Source: Deltaproteobacteria bacterium (GTDB lineage Bacteria; Desulfobacterota; Syntrophobacteria; B119-G9). Taken from it: DNA of 13,037 nucleotides. The notes beneath the pieces are model-generated. The model worked only from the letters and a program-made list of their open reading frames with translations, did not search any database and was not told where the DNA came from. Below, one piece after another: positions 6,356 to 12,801 of this stretch. How positions within the stretch are numbered: the first letter of the stretch is position 1; every line of letters starts with the position of its first letter. The DNA lies in assembly GCA_003646715.1 (NCBI GenBank), contig QMLL01000014.1, positions 1 to 13,037 on the forward strand, given 5' to 3'. The translations under genes were made by a program, and so were the position numbers.

Positions 6356-8428
6356 TTAAGCCCAGGTCATGCGACAATCCACTACGGTAGCGCCTTTATC
6401 ATGCCCCGTGGCTACCTTTACGGGATTAAGATCTACTTCTGCGATCATGTGGAGATCGCACACAAGGTAAGACAAACGTACCATCATGTCTGCACATGCC
6501 TCTATGTCTGCCTCATCCTGTGACCTAAACCCCCTCAATAGTTTTCCAGCCTTTGTCTCATCTATCATCTGAACGGCAATTTTGGGATTAATAGGAGCAA
6601 TTCTTCGCGACACATCATTGAAGAGCTCCACAAAAATCCCCCCCAGACCAAACAGCATCACAGGCCCGAAGTTGTCATCCTGAGTGGAACCGACGAAGAT
6701 TTCGATACCCTCCTCGATCTGTTTCTGAATGAGTACCTGATGACCGAACTTAAGCTGAAGATTGGTTAATGCTTCGAGGAGTTCTACTCTGTTTTTTATA
6801 TTCAGCACCACCGCTCCCTCATCGCTTTTGTGTACTACGTCAGTGCTTGCAGTTTTCAAAACCACCGGATATCCGAACTCCTCTGCAGCAGCGAGAACCT
6901 CTTCCGTATTTTCAGAAACAAGCCATGGCGCAGTTTGGATACCATACGACGCAAGTATTCGATACGACAGATCCACTGGTAACTGTGCTCCCTTCTCTCC
7001 TGGCAGATAGTCGTTCAACAGTTCGTCTATCCTGGGTGTCCACATGGGAGATCTAAAATCAGCAACAAAGGGATGCACATTTTTAGTATGAAACTTGTAA
7101 AGGACATCGAGAGCCCGAATTGCTTCCCAAGGATCGATAAAGATCGGAACCTGGCACACCTTTTTGTGTTTTTCCATCTCTTTATTACTGGTAAAAAGAC
7201 AATAAACTACAGGCTTATTGTGTTTTTTCATCAGAGGTCCAATCCTTGCCGAAAGCTGCCTCGACTGACCAGCTTCAAAAATACCCTGGTAGTTGTGGAT
7301 AAAACACACTCCATCCACGTCGTCCCTCTCAAGAGTCATATCCAGAATTTTTTCATAAAGATCAAGTTCGAAAAGATCACCAAGGTCAAGAGGGTTTTGA
7401 GGTTTTATGACACCGGCCCTTGAATGTTCTTCCACCAGCTTGATCAGCTCATCCGGGAAAGCTACAAGATCAAACCCATATGAGGATGCTGCATCAGCAG
7501 CAACCACCGCATGGCCACCGGAGCGGGAAATTACAGCCAGCCTGTTACCCCGCATGGGTTTAAGTTCAAATGCTTTTATCAGGTCAACGGATTCTCTGAT
7601 ACTCTCGGCCTGGATTATCCCCGCCTGTTTAAATGCCGCATCCACCGTTGCTTTGTCGGATGTTAGAGAAGCAGAATGTGATTTTGCAATCCCCGAACTG
7701 GCCTTCGTATAGTTTGATTTGTAGATGATGACCGGTTTTGTGCATCTGGATGCCAATTCCATTAACTTCCGTCCGTCTGCAAGTCCCTCAAGATATATGA
7801 AAATATTATCGGTGCTATCATCATTTTTGAGGAAATCGAGTAGATCGTTTTCGTTAACATTTAGCTTGTTGCCCATACTGACAAATTTACTGAACCCTAT
7901 GTTCTCAAAAGCCAGAGCGTTGAGCATGCAAGCTCCGATGCCACCACTTTGAGCTAAAATGGCCACCTTTCCCAGGGGATACTCAAATTCAAAAGGCATA
8001 AAAGGAACCGCCAGGCCGTTTTCCAGGTTTATCAGCCCAATCCCATTCGGCCCTACAAAACGAATGTTATACCTTTTCGCAATATCTAGTATCTCCTCTT
8101 CCAGTTTCTTTCTTTCATCTGCGAATTCGCTAAAACCGGAAGACTCAATCACAACCCTCTTTATTCCTTTCTCACCGCACTCTTTAAGAATGTCCGGGAT
8201 CGTATGAGCAGGAGTCAAAACCACTGCAAGATCTACCTTATCCGGTATCTCTAGAATAGTCCTGTATATTTTGTGACCCATAAACGCGCCACCTTTGGGT
8301 CCTACAGGATAGATTACTCCGGGAAATCTGAATTCGGTAAGATTATAAACTATTGCTCTTCCAAGATTTGTGGGGGATGCAGAAACACCGACAACTGCAA
8401 CACTTGTGGCTTCAAAGAATCCTTTCAA
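6356..8428 (-). CDS. ADP-forming acyl-CoA synthetase (acetate-CoA ligase type), fused alpha-beta
   Basis: A 690-residue enzyme of the NDP-forming acyl-CoA synthetase family. It converts acyl-CoA, ADP and phosphate to the free acid, ATP and CoA, or the reverse. The N-terminal CoA-binding Rossmann domain starts at residue 8 (V-A-V-V-G-V-S). The succinyl-CoA-ligase-like domains contain A-Q-S-G-G-I-G (159-165) and the probable phosphohistidine H251 in S-H-S-A-S-L. The C-terminal ATP-grasp domain (about 480-690) has V-V-H-K-S-D with H533, the F-G-L-G-G-I-F-V-E motif, and A-E-V-D-L-N-P (663-669). Length and order match single-chain family members. The start is TTG at 8428, supported by GGAGGG (8434-8439) 5 nt upstream and by the usual N-terminal length. 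Its stop is 3 bp from the nitroreductase stop. The acyl substrate (acetate, an aryl acid, or other) cannot be read from the sequence. Confidence 0.9.
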   Translation of the reverse strand: MKGFFEATSVAVVGVSASPTNLGRAIVYNLTEFRFPGVIYPVGPKGGAFMGHKIYRTILEIPDKVDLAVVLTPAHTIPDILKECGEKGIKRVVIESSGFSEFADERKKLEEEILDIAKRYNIRFVGPNGIGLINLENGLAVPFMPFEFEYPLGKVAILAQSGGIGACMLNALAFENIGFSKFVSMGNKLNVNENDLLDFLKNDDSTDNIFIYLEGLADGRKLMELASRCTKPVIIYKSNYTKASSGIAKSHSASLTSDKATVDAAFKQAGIIQAESIRESVDLIKAFELKPMRGNRLAVISRSGGHAVVAADAASSYGFDLVAFPDELIKLVEEHSRAGVIKPQNPLDLGDLFELDLYEKILDMTLERDDVDGVCFIHNYQGIFEAGQSRQLSARIGPLMKKHNKPVVYCLFTSNKEMEKHKKVCQVPIFIDPWEAIRALDVLYKFHTKNVHPFVADFRSPMWTPRIDELLNDYLPGEKGAQLPVDLSYRILASYGIQTAPWLVSENTEEVLAAAEEFGYPVVLKTASTDVVHKSDEGAVVLNIKNRVELLEALTNLQLKFGHQVLIQKQIEEGIEIFVGSTQDDNFGPVMLFGLGGIFVELFNDVSRRIAPINPKIAVQMIDETKAGKLLRGFRSQDEADIEACADMMVRLSYLVCDLHMIAEVDLNPVKVATGHDKGATVVDCRMTWA

Positions 8429-8488
8429 TTTTGCCCTCCAGCTAGATCAAGATCAACATCAGATTTTAGTACCCATTTAATCTGTAAT

Positions 8489-8517
8489 CGTATATTTAAA
8501 AAAAGCAACTAAGTCAA
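8489..8517 (-). promoter_or_regulatory. Sigma70-type promoter of the acyl-CoA synthetase gene
   Basis: On the minus strand TTGACT (plus-strand 8512-8517) and TATACG (8489-8494) are separated by 17 nt. Transcription would begin near 8482, giving a leader of about 54 nt before the TTG start at 8428. The 148 bp between this gene and trmL must serve both directions; no equally good promoter is visible for trmL. Confidence 0.55.
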
Positions 8518-8576
8518 TTAATCTGACAAATGTTCATTAGTGACAAACCTGGCCCGGAAAAGAAGAACGTGCAGCG

Positions 8577-9047
8577 ATGAAAGGAAGTGGATTACATATA
8601 GCTCTTTATAGACCTGAAATTCCTCCGAATACCGGGAACATTGCGAGGACCTGTGCTGCAACAGGCACAGAATTACACATCGTGGGTACACCCGGATTCA
8701 GAACTACTGATAGACACCTTAAACGGGCAGGACTCGACTACTGGCATTCTGTCAAAATAGCTTACCACAAAGATTTTGCAGAACTGGAAAAGTCTCTTCC
8801 ATTGAGCCGTTTTATTTATTTTTCAAGTAAAGCGGAGATACTTTATACTGATTTCATCTACAGAGAAAATGATTGTTTAGTGTTCGGATGTGAAACAACC
8901 GGCCTCCCACAGCATATCCTGGACGAGAATTTTGACAGGTGTGTTAGAATTCCAATTTGTAAGAATATCGTGAGATGCCTGAATTTAGCAACAAGTGTAG
9001 GGATTGCGCTATTTGAAGCCATTCGGCAACTTGGAGGTTTAAAATAG
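8577..9047 (+). CDS. trmL: tRNA (cytidine/uridine-34 2'-O)-methyltransferase
   Basis: A 156-residue SPOUT-fold methyltransferase. TrmL methylates the ribose of the wobble nucleotide in tRNA-Leu isoacceptors using S-adenosylmethionine and works as a dimer in the cytoplasm. The three family motifs are seen: E-I-P-P-N-T-G-N-I-A-R-T (14-25), the knot motif F-G-C-E-T-T-G-L-P (103-111), and R-I-P-I followed by N-L-A-T-S-V (124-141). Length matches the E. coli protein (about 157). The ATG at 8577 has only a weak purine-rich ribosome site, but no better in-frame start exists, and the first methyltransferase strand begins a few residues later. It is transcribed divergently from the acyl-CoA synthetase; nothing suggests a functional link to it. 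The third motif has Ala-Thr where the E. coli enzyme has Ser-Asn, a minor variation. Confidence 0.92.
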   Translation: MKGSGLHIALYRPEIPPNTGNIARTCAATGTELHIVGTPGFRTTDRHLKRAGLDYWHSVKIAYHKDFAELEKSLPLSRFIYFSSKAEILYTDFIYRENDCLVFGCETTGLPQHILDENFDRCVRIPICKNIVRCLNLATSVGIALFEAIRQLGGLK

Positions 9048-9066
9048 TTTTTTAGATGTTTCAAAC

Positions 9067-9095
9067 TTGACAAAATTTTTCTTTCGTGACAATAT
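9067..9095 (+). promoter_or_regulatory. Possible promoter for the small TGA-containing gene
   Basis: A perfect TTGACA (9067-9072) is followed after 17 nt by a poor -10, CAATAT (9090-9095). It lies 20 bp after trmL and about 65 bp before the ATG at 9161. It suggests this reading frame has its own transcript. Confidence 0.35.
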
Positions 9096-9160
9096 GCGAT
9101 TGCTGTATTGGAGGAACCCCGCTAAACCTTAACCTTCTATCCTAACCAAGGCCGGTGATA

Positions 9161-9439
9161 ATGGGCGAGAGAGTCAGCGATAAGATCTTGGACCTTTGCA
9201 CGCGACTGAATGGGGAAATCGAACAGTTAGGGCTTTATCTCGTTATTTTATGTAATAAGAAAAACTACTGAATTGCTATTTACGAAAGCAAGGATTGCTT
9301 TCCGGAGAGTGCACCATTAAGCTCTTTCCAGATACCTCCAAAGGCGGTTGATCGCTTTCCCGAAGTTCGGGATTTTGGCTGGCAAAAAGATTTAGATAAA
9401 GCGGTCAAGAAGGCCGTAAGCCTGATAAAAACACACTGA
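9161..9439 (+). CDS. Unrecognised 92-codon reading frame with one internal TGA (selenoprotein candidate or nonsense pseudogene)
   Basis: I do not recognise this protein. From ATG 9161 (AAGG at 9148-9151 as ribosome site) the frame codes 36 residues, meets TGA at 9269-9271, then runs 55 more protein-like residues in the same frame to a final TGA at 9437-9439. Both halves have ordinary codon use and amphipathic composition. The C-terminal half includes a Pro-rich turn and a Lys-rich helix (D-K-A-V-K-K-A-V-S). Directly after the internal TGA a perfect 8-bp stem, GAAAGCAA 9284-9291 with TTGCTTTC 9295-9302, has the loop GGA starting 20 nt past the TGA. That fits the published minimal bacterial SECIS pattern (loop 16-37 nt away with a G in its first two bases). 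Against it: both formate dehydrogenases here use Cys, no C-x2-U motif is seen, and TGA may simply replace a Trp TGG. Confidence 0.45.
9284..9302 (+). promoter_or_regulatory. Candidate bacterial SECIS hairpin after in-frame TGA
   Basis: Perfect 8-bp stem with a GGA tri-loop, starting 13 nt after the TGA at 9269-9271. Its position and loop bases meet the simple bacterial SECIS rules, but such short hairpins also occur by chance. It is called a candidate only. Confidence 0.3.
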
Positions 9440-9493
9440 TACACTGCTCTGGTTGATGATTTTTATTACTCTGTATAGTAGGATATCGGATCT

Positions 9494-9970
9494 GTGCCTG
9501 AAGTTGTGTGGAAAAATATTGTTTGGAAATCGGCTTATGGCGATCTCCCCATTAAGGACATCTTAACAATCCTCAAAGGATACGGGCCGATGGAGATCCT
9601 CGCCTTTGAGTGGCCCGATCTCTTTAAGGGAGAATTAAGCATATCGCTGGACGAAAACGGCCTCAAACACATCACTATCTTCTGGTTGGAAATACTTGGA
9701 GAAAAGAAAAGAGGGATTGGACGATTCGCACTGGCTTACCTGAGAAAAATCTTTCAGAGTCAGGTACATGTTGAGGACGCAGGGTATTTCCACGTAAAAA
9801 ACGTCACAAACGATAGCCTTCTTTTCTGGATTAAGATGTTTGAAGAAGGGATTATACAATCTCTGGTAAGTGACGACATAAAAATTAATGAATGTTCCAC
9901 TTACCAGGAATTGAAAGAAGCAAAAAAAAGACTAATCTCGGAACTGAAAAACAACGAGAAAAATGAATAA
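9494..9970 (+). CDS. Hypothetical protein with a GNAT-like acetyltransferase pattern
   Basis: A 158-residue protein without a firm family assignment. The middle has a strand, I-T-I-F-W-L-E-I (60-67), followed by K-K-R-G-I-G-R-F-A-L (71-80) at the start of a helix. This resembles the acyl-CoA pyrophosphate loop of GNAT N-acetyltransferases (R/Q-x-x-G-x-G/A). The next strand V-H-V-E-D-A (91-96) and the N-D-S-L-L-F-W-I-K-M segment (106-115) also match the order in GNAT C-termini. The last 30 residues are a charged helix. The GTG at 9494 has a weak AGGA about 10 nt upstream; a second GTG four codons later is possible. It lies 54 bp after the small TGA-containing frame, in the same frame but separated by two TAG codons. 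It converges on atpF with a 26-bp gap. A substrate cannot be named. Confidence 0.55.
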   Translation: MPEVVWKNIVWKSAYGDLPIKDILTILKGYGPMEILAFEWPDLFKGELSISLDENGLKHITIFWLEILGEKKRGIGRFALAYLRKIFQSQVHVEDAGYFHVKNVTNDSLLFWIKMFEEGIIQSLVSDDIKINECSTYQELKEAKKRLISELKNNEKNE

Positions 9971-9996
9971 CTCAGGGGAAGGTAAAATTTGGACGT

Positions 9997-10617
9997 CTAG
10001 CTAATTCCACCTATACTTCTTTTGGGTGCCTTAGCTATATCTTTGACATAGTTTTCAACGAGCCGCTGCTGATCCTGATCAGTAATACTCTTTGATATTT
10101 TCTCCTCCGCTGTCTTAATAATCGTCTCCACAAGTTCTTCCAGGAGTTTCTTTTTGGCTTCTTCAACCATCATAAATGCGGTAATTTTAGCCCGCTCAAT
10201 TATACCGTCAGCATGCATTCTTGCGTCAGCAATGATCTTTTCCCTCTCAGCTGTGCCCTGCTTGATAGCCAGCTCATGCATTCTTGCTATTTCACTGTCC
10301 AGTTCCTCAAGGCGCTTTTGAGCTTCCCTGTACTCCCTTTCGGCTCTTTCTTCCGCACTCTCGGCATTTTCTATCTCTTTACTTATCAGTTCTCTGTACG
10401 ACTTGAGATAACTGGCAAGGGGTTCTCTCAACCATTTAACGAGGAAATAAACCAGGATACCAAAATTGAGAAATCTCCATCCGTTGTTCCACACCACCCA
10501 GAAAGTACTTTTTCCCGTTTTAAGACCTGCCGCAAAACAGGTCGATGCTACAAGCAGCATCAGTAACTGTATAAACAGGCTAGCGAAAATATGGTGAGTT
10601 TTAAACCTCGCTCTCAT
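9997..10617 (-). CDS. atpF: ATP synthase F0 subunit b
   Basis: A 206-residue peripheral-stalk subunit. An N-terminal hydrophobic, signal-like segment (about 9-30, ending near A-A-G) is followed by the usual membrane anchor (about 43-63, ending near the Arg-Glu-Pro turn). A long charged helix (70-190), rich in Glu, Lys and Arg, would dimerise with b' and reach F1. The extra N-terminal hydrophobic segment is common in b subunits of Desulfobacterota. The ATG at 10617 begins 6 nt after the b' stop, with AGGAAG-type ribosome signals inside the end of b', so the two are translationally linked. It is the last gene of the operon: the delta subunit gene that often follows is absent, and a gene on the other strand begins its 3' end 26 bp away. 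Confidence 0.88.
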   Translation of the reverse strand: MRARFKTHHIFASLFIQLLMLLVASTCFAAGLKTGKSTFWVVWNNGWRFLNFGILVYFLVKWLREPLASYLKSYRELISKEIENAESAEERAEREYREAQKRLEELDSEIARMHELAIKQGTAEREKIIADARMHADGIIERAKITAFMMVEEAKKKLLEELVETIIKTAEEKISKSITDQDQQRLVENYVKDIAKAPKRSIGGIS

Positions 10618-10623
10618 ATGCTG

Positions 10624-11049
10624 TTAAGCCTTTCTTCCTAGCACTTTTTCCGTAACCAGAAGAACCATGTCTTCAAGCTTCTGCTCAAGTTCCCGCTGAA
10701 CATTTACAATTTCTTTGCTCAGGTTGCTTCGGACGCTTTCAACTATCTTTTCACCTTCAGTACTTGCTTTCTCAATTAATTGTTCTCTTTCCCTTTCACC
10801 AGCGGCTTTGATCTCGTTACGTTTTTTTAGAGCTTCCCTTCGGGCTTTCGAGATCTCCGTTTGGAACTTCATCAGTTCTGCTTCTCGCTTTTTCTCCAGT
10901 TCCTCTACCCTCGAGTACTTGCCTTCAACATACTCCCGCCGGCTGTTTATTGTTTTCATAACCGGTTTGACAAGTAACCTGTTCAGGATATACACCAGGA
11001 CAAGAAAATTAATTACCTGCAATACTATGGTTGCATTTACTTCAATCAC
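10624..11049 (-). CDS. atpF': ATP synthase F0 subunit b' (second b-type stalk subunit)
   Basis: A 141-residue stalk subunit with a short membrane anchor at residues 7-27 followed by the K-P-V-M turn and one long coiled helix (35-138) with heavy Glu, Lys and Arg content. The short length and lack of a signal-like segment mark it as the b' type that pairs with the longer b encoded next. The start is GTG at 11049, supported by AGGGAG about 8 nt upstream and by the family-typical N-terminus directly before the anchor. It lies 35 bp after the fused c-c gene. Two different b-type genes are usual in photosynthetic bacteria and in many Desulfobacterota. Confidence 0.87.
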   Translation of the reverse strand: MIEVNATIVLQVINFLVLVYILNRLLVKPVMKTINSRREYVEGKYSRVEELEKKREAELMKFQTEISKARREALKKRNEIKAAGEREREQLIEKASTEGEKIVESVRSNLSKEIVNVQRELEQKLEDMVLLVTEKVLGRKA

Positions 11050-11084
11050 AGATTTCTTCTCCCTGAGAAGTCTGTTTCACCCAC

Positions 11085-11567
11085 TTATACAACAAAAATC
11101 AACAACAAGGCCACAACGAGCGAATATATACCAGTCGATTCGGATACCGCCTGCCCCACAAGCATTGTCCTGATAACAAGAGGAGCGGTCTCCGGGTTCC
11201 GAGCAATGGCCTCGCAGGCCTTTCCTGCAGTAAATCCCTCTCCAATTCCCGGCCCGATAGCTCCGAGTCCCATGCATAGCCCAGCAGAAAAGAACGCTGG
11301 TATCTGTATAAACCGTACATTCGAAAAATCGTAGAACAGAAGCAACAGAGCGACAACAAGCGAATAAATTCCTGTGCTCTCTGCAACTGCCTGACCAACC
11401 AGCATGGTCCGGAGCAGTTCATCAGCGACGGAGGGTTGTCGTCCCATTCCTTCGCATGCCTGTCTCGCCGCGTAGCCCTCCCCAATACCAGAACCAATGG
11501 CTCCAAAACCCATTGCCATTCCAGCGCCTAGGAAAGCTGCAACCTTTGCACAGAGTTGAATATCCAT
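11085..11567 (-). CDS. atpE2: ATP synthase F0 subunit c, tandem-fused four-helix form
   Basis: A 160-residue rotor proteolipid made of two c-type hairpins in one chain, about twice the normal F-type length. First hairpin: about 8-80, with G-S-G-I-G-E30-G and the ion site E63-S64-T65-G-I-Y68. Second hairpin: about 88-160, with G-P-G-I-G-E110-G and E143-S144-T145-G-I-Y148. The hairpins are joined by a short linker (about 79-88, Y-D-F-S-N-V-R-F). Both carboxylates are kept in both halves, so both halves should bind an ion. Four-helix c subunits are typical of V-type rotors and rare in F-type; Acetobacterium woodii mixes one with two-helix c subunits. The start at 11567 is 18 bp after the atpE stop and has only a weak ribosome site, unlike atpE. 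DNA divergence between the halves indicates an old fusion. Confidence 0.9.
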   Translation of the reverse strand: MDIQLCAKVAAFLGAGMAMGFGAIGSGIGEGYAARQACEGMGRQPSVADELLRTMLVGQAVAESTGIYSLVVALLLLFYDFSNVRFIQIPAFFSAGLCMGLGAIGPGIGEGFTAGKACEAIARNPETAPLVIRTMLVGQAVSESTGIYSLVVALLLIFVV

Positions 11568-11585
11568 AACCAGCTTTATCTGCCA

Positions 11586-11834
11586 CTACACAACAAATAT
11601 TAACAGTAGCGCCACAACCAACGAATAAATTCCCGTTGACTCCGATACAGCTTGGCCAACAAGCATTGTACGTGTCAACAGGCCAGCTTCCTTTGGGTTT
11701 CTCCCAATGGCTTCGCAAGCCTTACCTGCAGCAAAACCTTCACCAACACCGGGTCCGATTGCTCCAAATCCCATGGAAATTCCTGCACCCAGAAGTGCTG
11801 CCGCTCTAACCAAATCTGCACCAGAAAATGCCAT
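11586..11834 (-). CDS. atpE: ATP synthase F0 subunit c, standard two-helix form with sodium-type site
   Basis: An 82-residue proteolipid forming the rotor ring: helix one about 8-42, the polar loop R-N-P at 45-47, helix two about 52-82. Residues at the known ion-site positions are E32, V63, E65, S66, T67 and Y70. By family knowledge, S66-T67-Y70 with Gln or Glu at 32 marks sodium-binding rings: Ilyobacter tartaricus has Gln32, and the two-carboxylate ring of Fusobacterium nucleatum has Glu32. Sodium coupling is therefore predicted. The gene lies between the a-subunit gene (35 bp) and the fused c-c gene (18 bp). It has by far the best ribosome site of the operon, matching the need for many c copies. 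Confidence 0.95.
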   Translation of the reverse strand: MAFSGADLVRAAALLGAGISMGFGAIGPGVGEGFAAGKACEAIGRNPKEAGLLTRTMLVGQAVSESTGIYSLVVALLLIFVV

Positions 11835-11841
11835 CTTTTTG

Positions 11842-11849
11842 ACCTCCTT
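11842..11849 (-). promoter_or_regulatory. Near-perfect ribosome binding site of atpE
   Basis: On the minus strand AAGGAGGT lies 7 nt before the atpE ATG. The neighbouring F0 genes have clearly weaker sites, which suggests translation is tuned toward the two-helix c subunit. Confidence 0.7.
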
Positions 11850-11869
11850 AAATTAATACAATTTTTAAC

Positions 11870-12544
11870 TTATCTTATCTGCACAGAGATATATACCATG
11901 GTTAGCATCGTAAATACAAACGCCTGAACAGTACCCACAAACAGTCCAAAGAAACCGTATAAAAATGGAGGTAAGATCAACTGGTAAACCAGGTGCGATA
12001 CAACCAGTATTATGATCGAACCACCCATTATATTCCCGAAAAGACGAAACGAGATGGATATAACTTTGGCAATTTCTCCCACAACGTTGAGTGGCATCAT
12101 GAAAAAAATGGGCTGGAAATACTCCTTGACATATTGTTTGATGCCTTTAACCTTGATCGCCGTACCATGTGCGATAAAAAACCCCATAATTCCAAGTCCC
12201 AGGGGTGTATTGATATCTTTGGTAGGCTCACTCATGTAAGGTAATATGCCTATCCAGTTACACAGCACCAGGAATATGAACATTATGCAGATCATGGGAA
12301 AATATTTGGGGCCTATTTCCGGTCCCAGGGCATCGATTACCATCCCGTAAAATCCGTCTATCAGGACTTCACTGATCGTTTGCCACCCCCCGGGCACCGT
12401 TCTGATTCTTTTGGCAAGCATCAAAGAAAATACAACGAGGACTGCCATTATGCCCCAGGTTGTCAGTAACGTCACACTGTTTAATGTGATTTTGTAATTC
12501 CCGACGTTTAATACCCAGTGAGGTACATAGGTGAGATCTTCCAT
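11870..12544 (-). CDS. atpB: ATP synthase F0 subunit a
   Basis: A 224-residue membrane subunit that carries the ion half-channels next to the c ring. The essential stator arginine is R167 in I-S-F-R-L-F-G-N. The conserved Gln of the last helix is Q207 (T-V-Q-A-F), and the N-W-I-G-I-L-P segment (96-102) is typical of the family. Several membrane helices are evident (about 26-44, 82-101, 113-128, 145-190, 195-222). Length agrees with Desulfobacterota-type a subunits. The ATG at 12544 has a purine-rich but weak ribosome site. It is the first gene of the operon: no atpI or atpZ is seen upstream, where a divergent IPT/TIG gene lies instead. Confidence 0.93.
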   Translation of the reverse strand: MEDLTYVPHWVLNVGNYKITLNSVTLLTTWGIMAVLVVFSLMLAKRIRTVPGGWQTISEVLIDGFYGMVIDALGPEIGPKYFPMICIMFIFLVLCNWIGILPYMSEPTKDINTPLGLGIMGFFIAHGTAIKVKGIKQYVKEYFQPIFFMMPLNVVGEIAKVISISFRLFGNIMGGSIIILVVSHLVYQLILPPFLYGFFGLFVGTVQAFVFTMLTMVYISVQIR

Positions 12545-12621
12545 TGCGTTCTTCTTCTGTCACTCAGCTTGAGATTTTATTAACAAACAAGTCCTACCCC
12601 GGCAAATTTTAACTCGCACAG

Positions 12622-12650
12622 AACATACACTTTAACCGTTTACATATCAA
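12622..12650 (-). promoter_or_regulatory. Sigma70-type promoter of the F0 operon
   Basis: On the minus strand TTGATA (plus-strand 12645-12650) and TATGTT (12622-12627) are 17 nt apart. A start near 12615 would give a leader of about 70 nt before atpB. The two hexamers match the consensus at 5 of 6 and 4 of 6 positions. Confidence 0.55.
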
Positions 12651-12801
12651 GAAAAAAATTCGTGACGATAACTTTCGGTTACTATTTTTTCAGTGTAAAT
12701 CTGCGAATAGCTAGAAATATTTTTCTCAAATCAGGTTACAGACATCCAGTCCTGATAAACAGACGGAAACCATCTGGCAAGAAGCCGTCAAGGCAATTTT
12801 T

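Noticed and set aside
9161..9970. The small TGA frame and the GNAT-like gene as one broken gene
   Set aside because: They share a reading frame, but three stops (TGA 9437, TAG 9476, TAG 9479) separate them, and the 9440-9493 stretch does not look coding. Two genes is the simpler reading.
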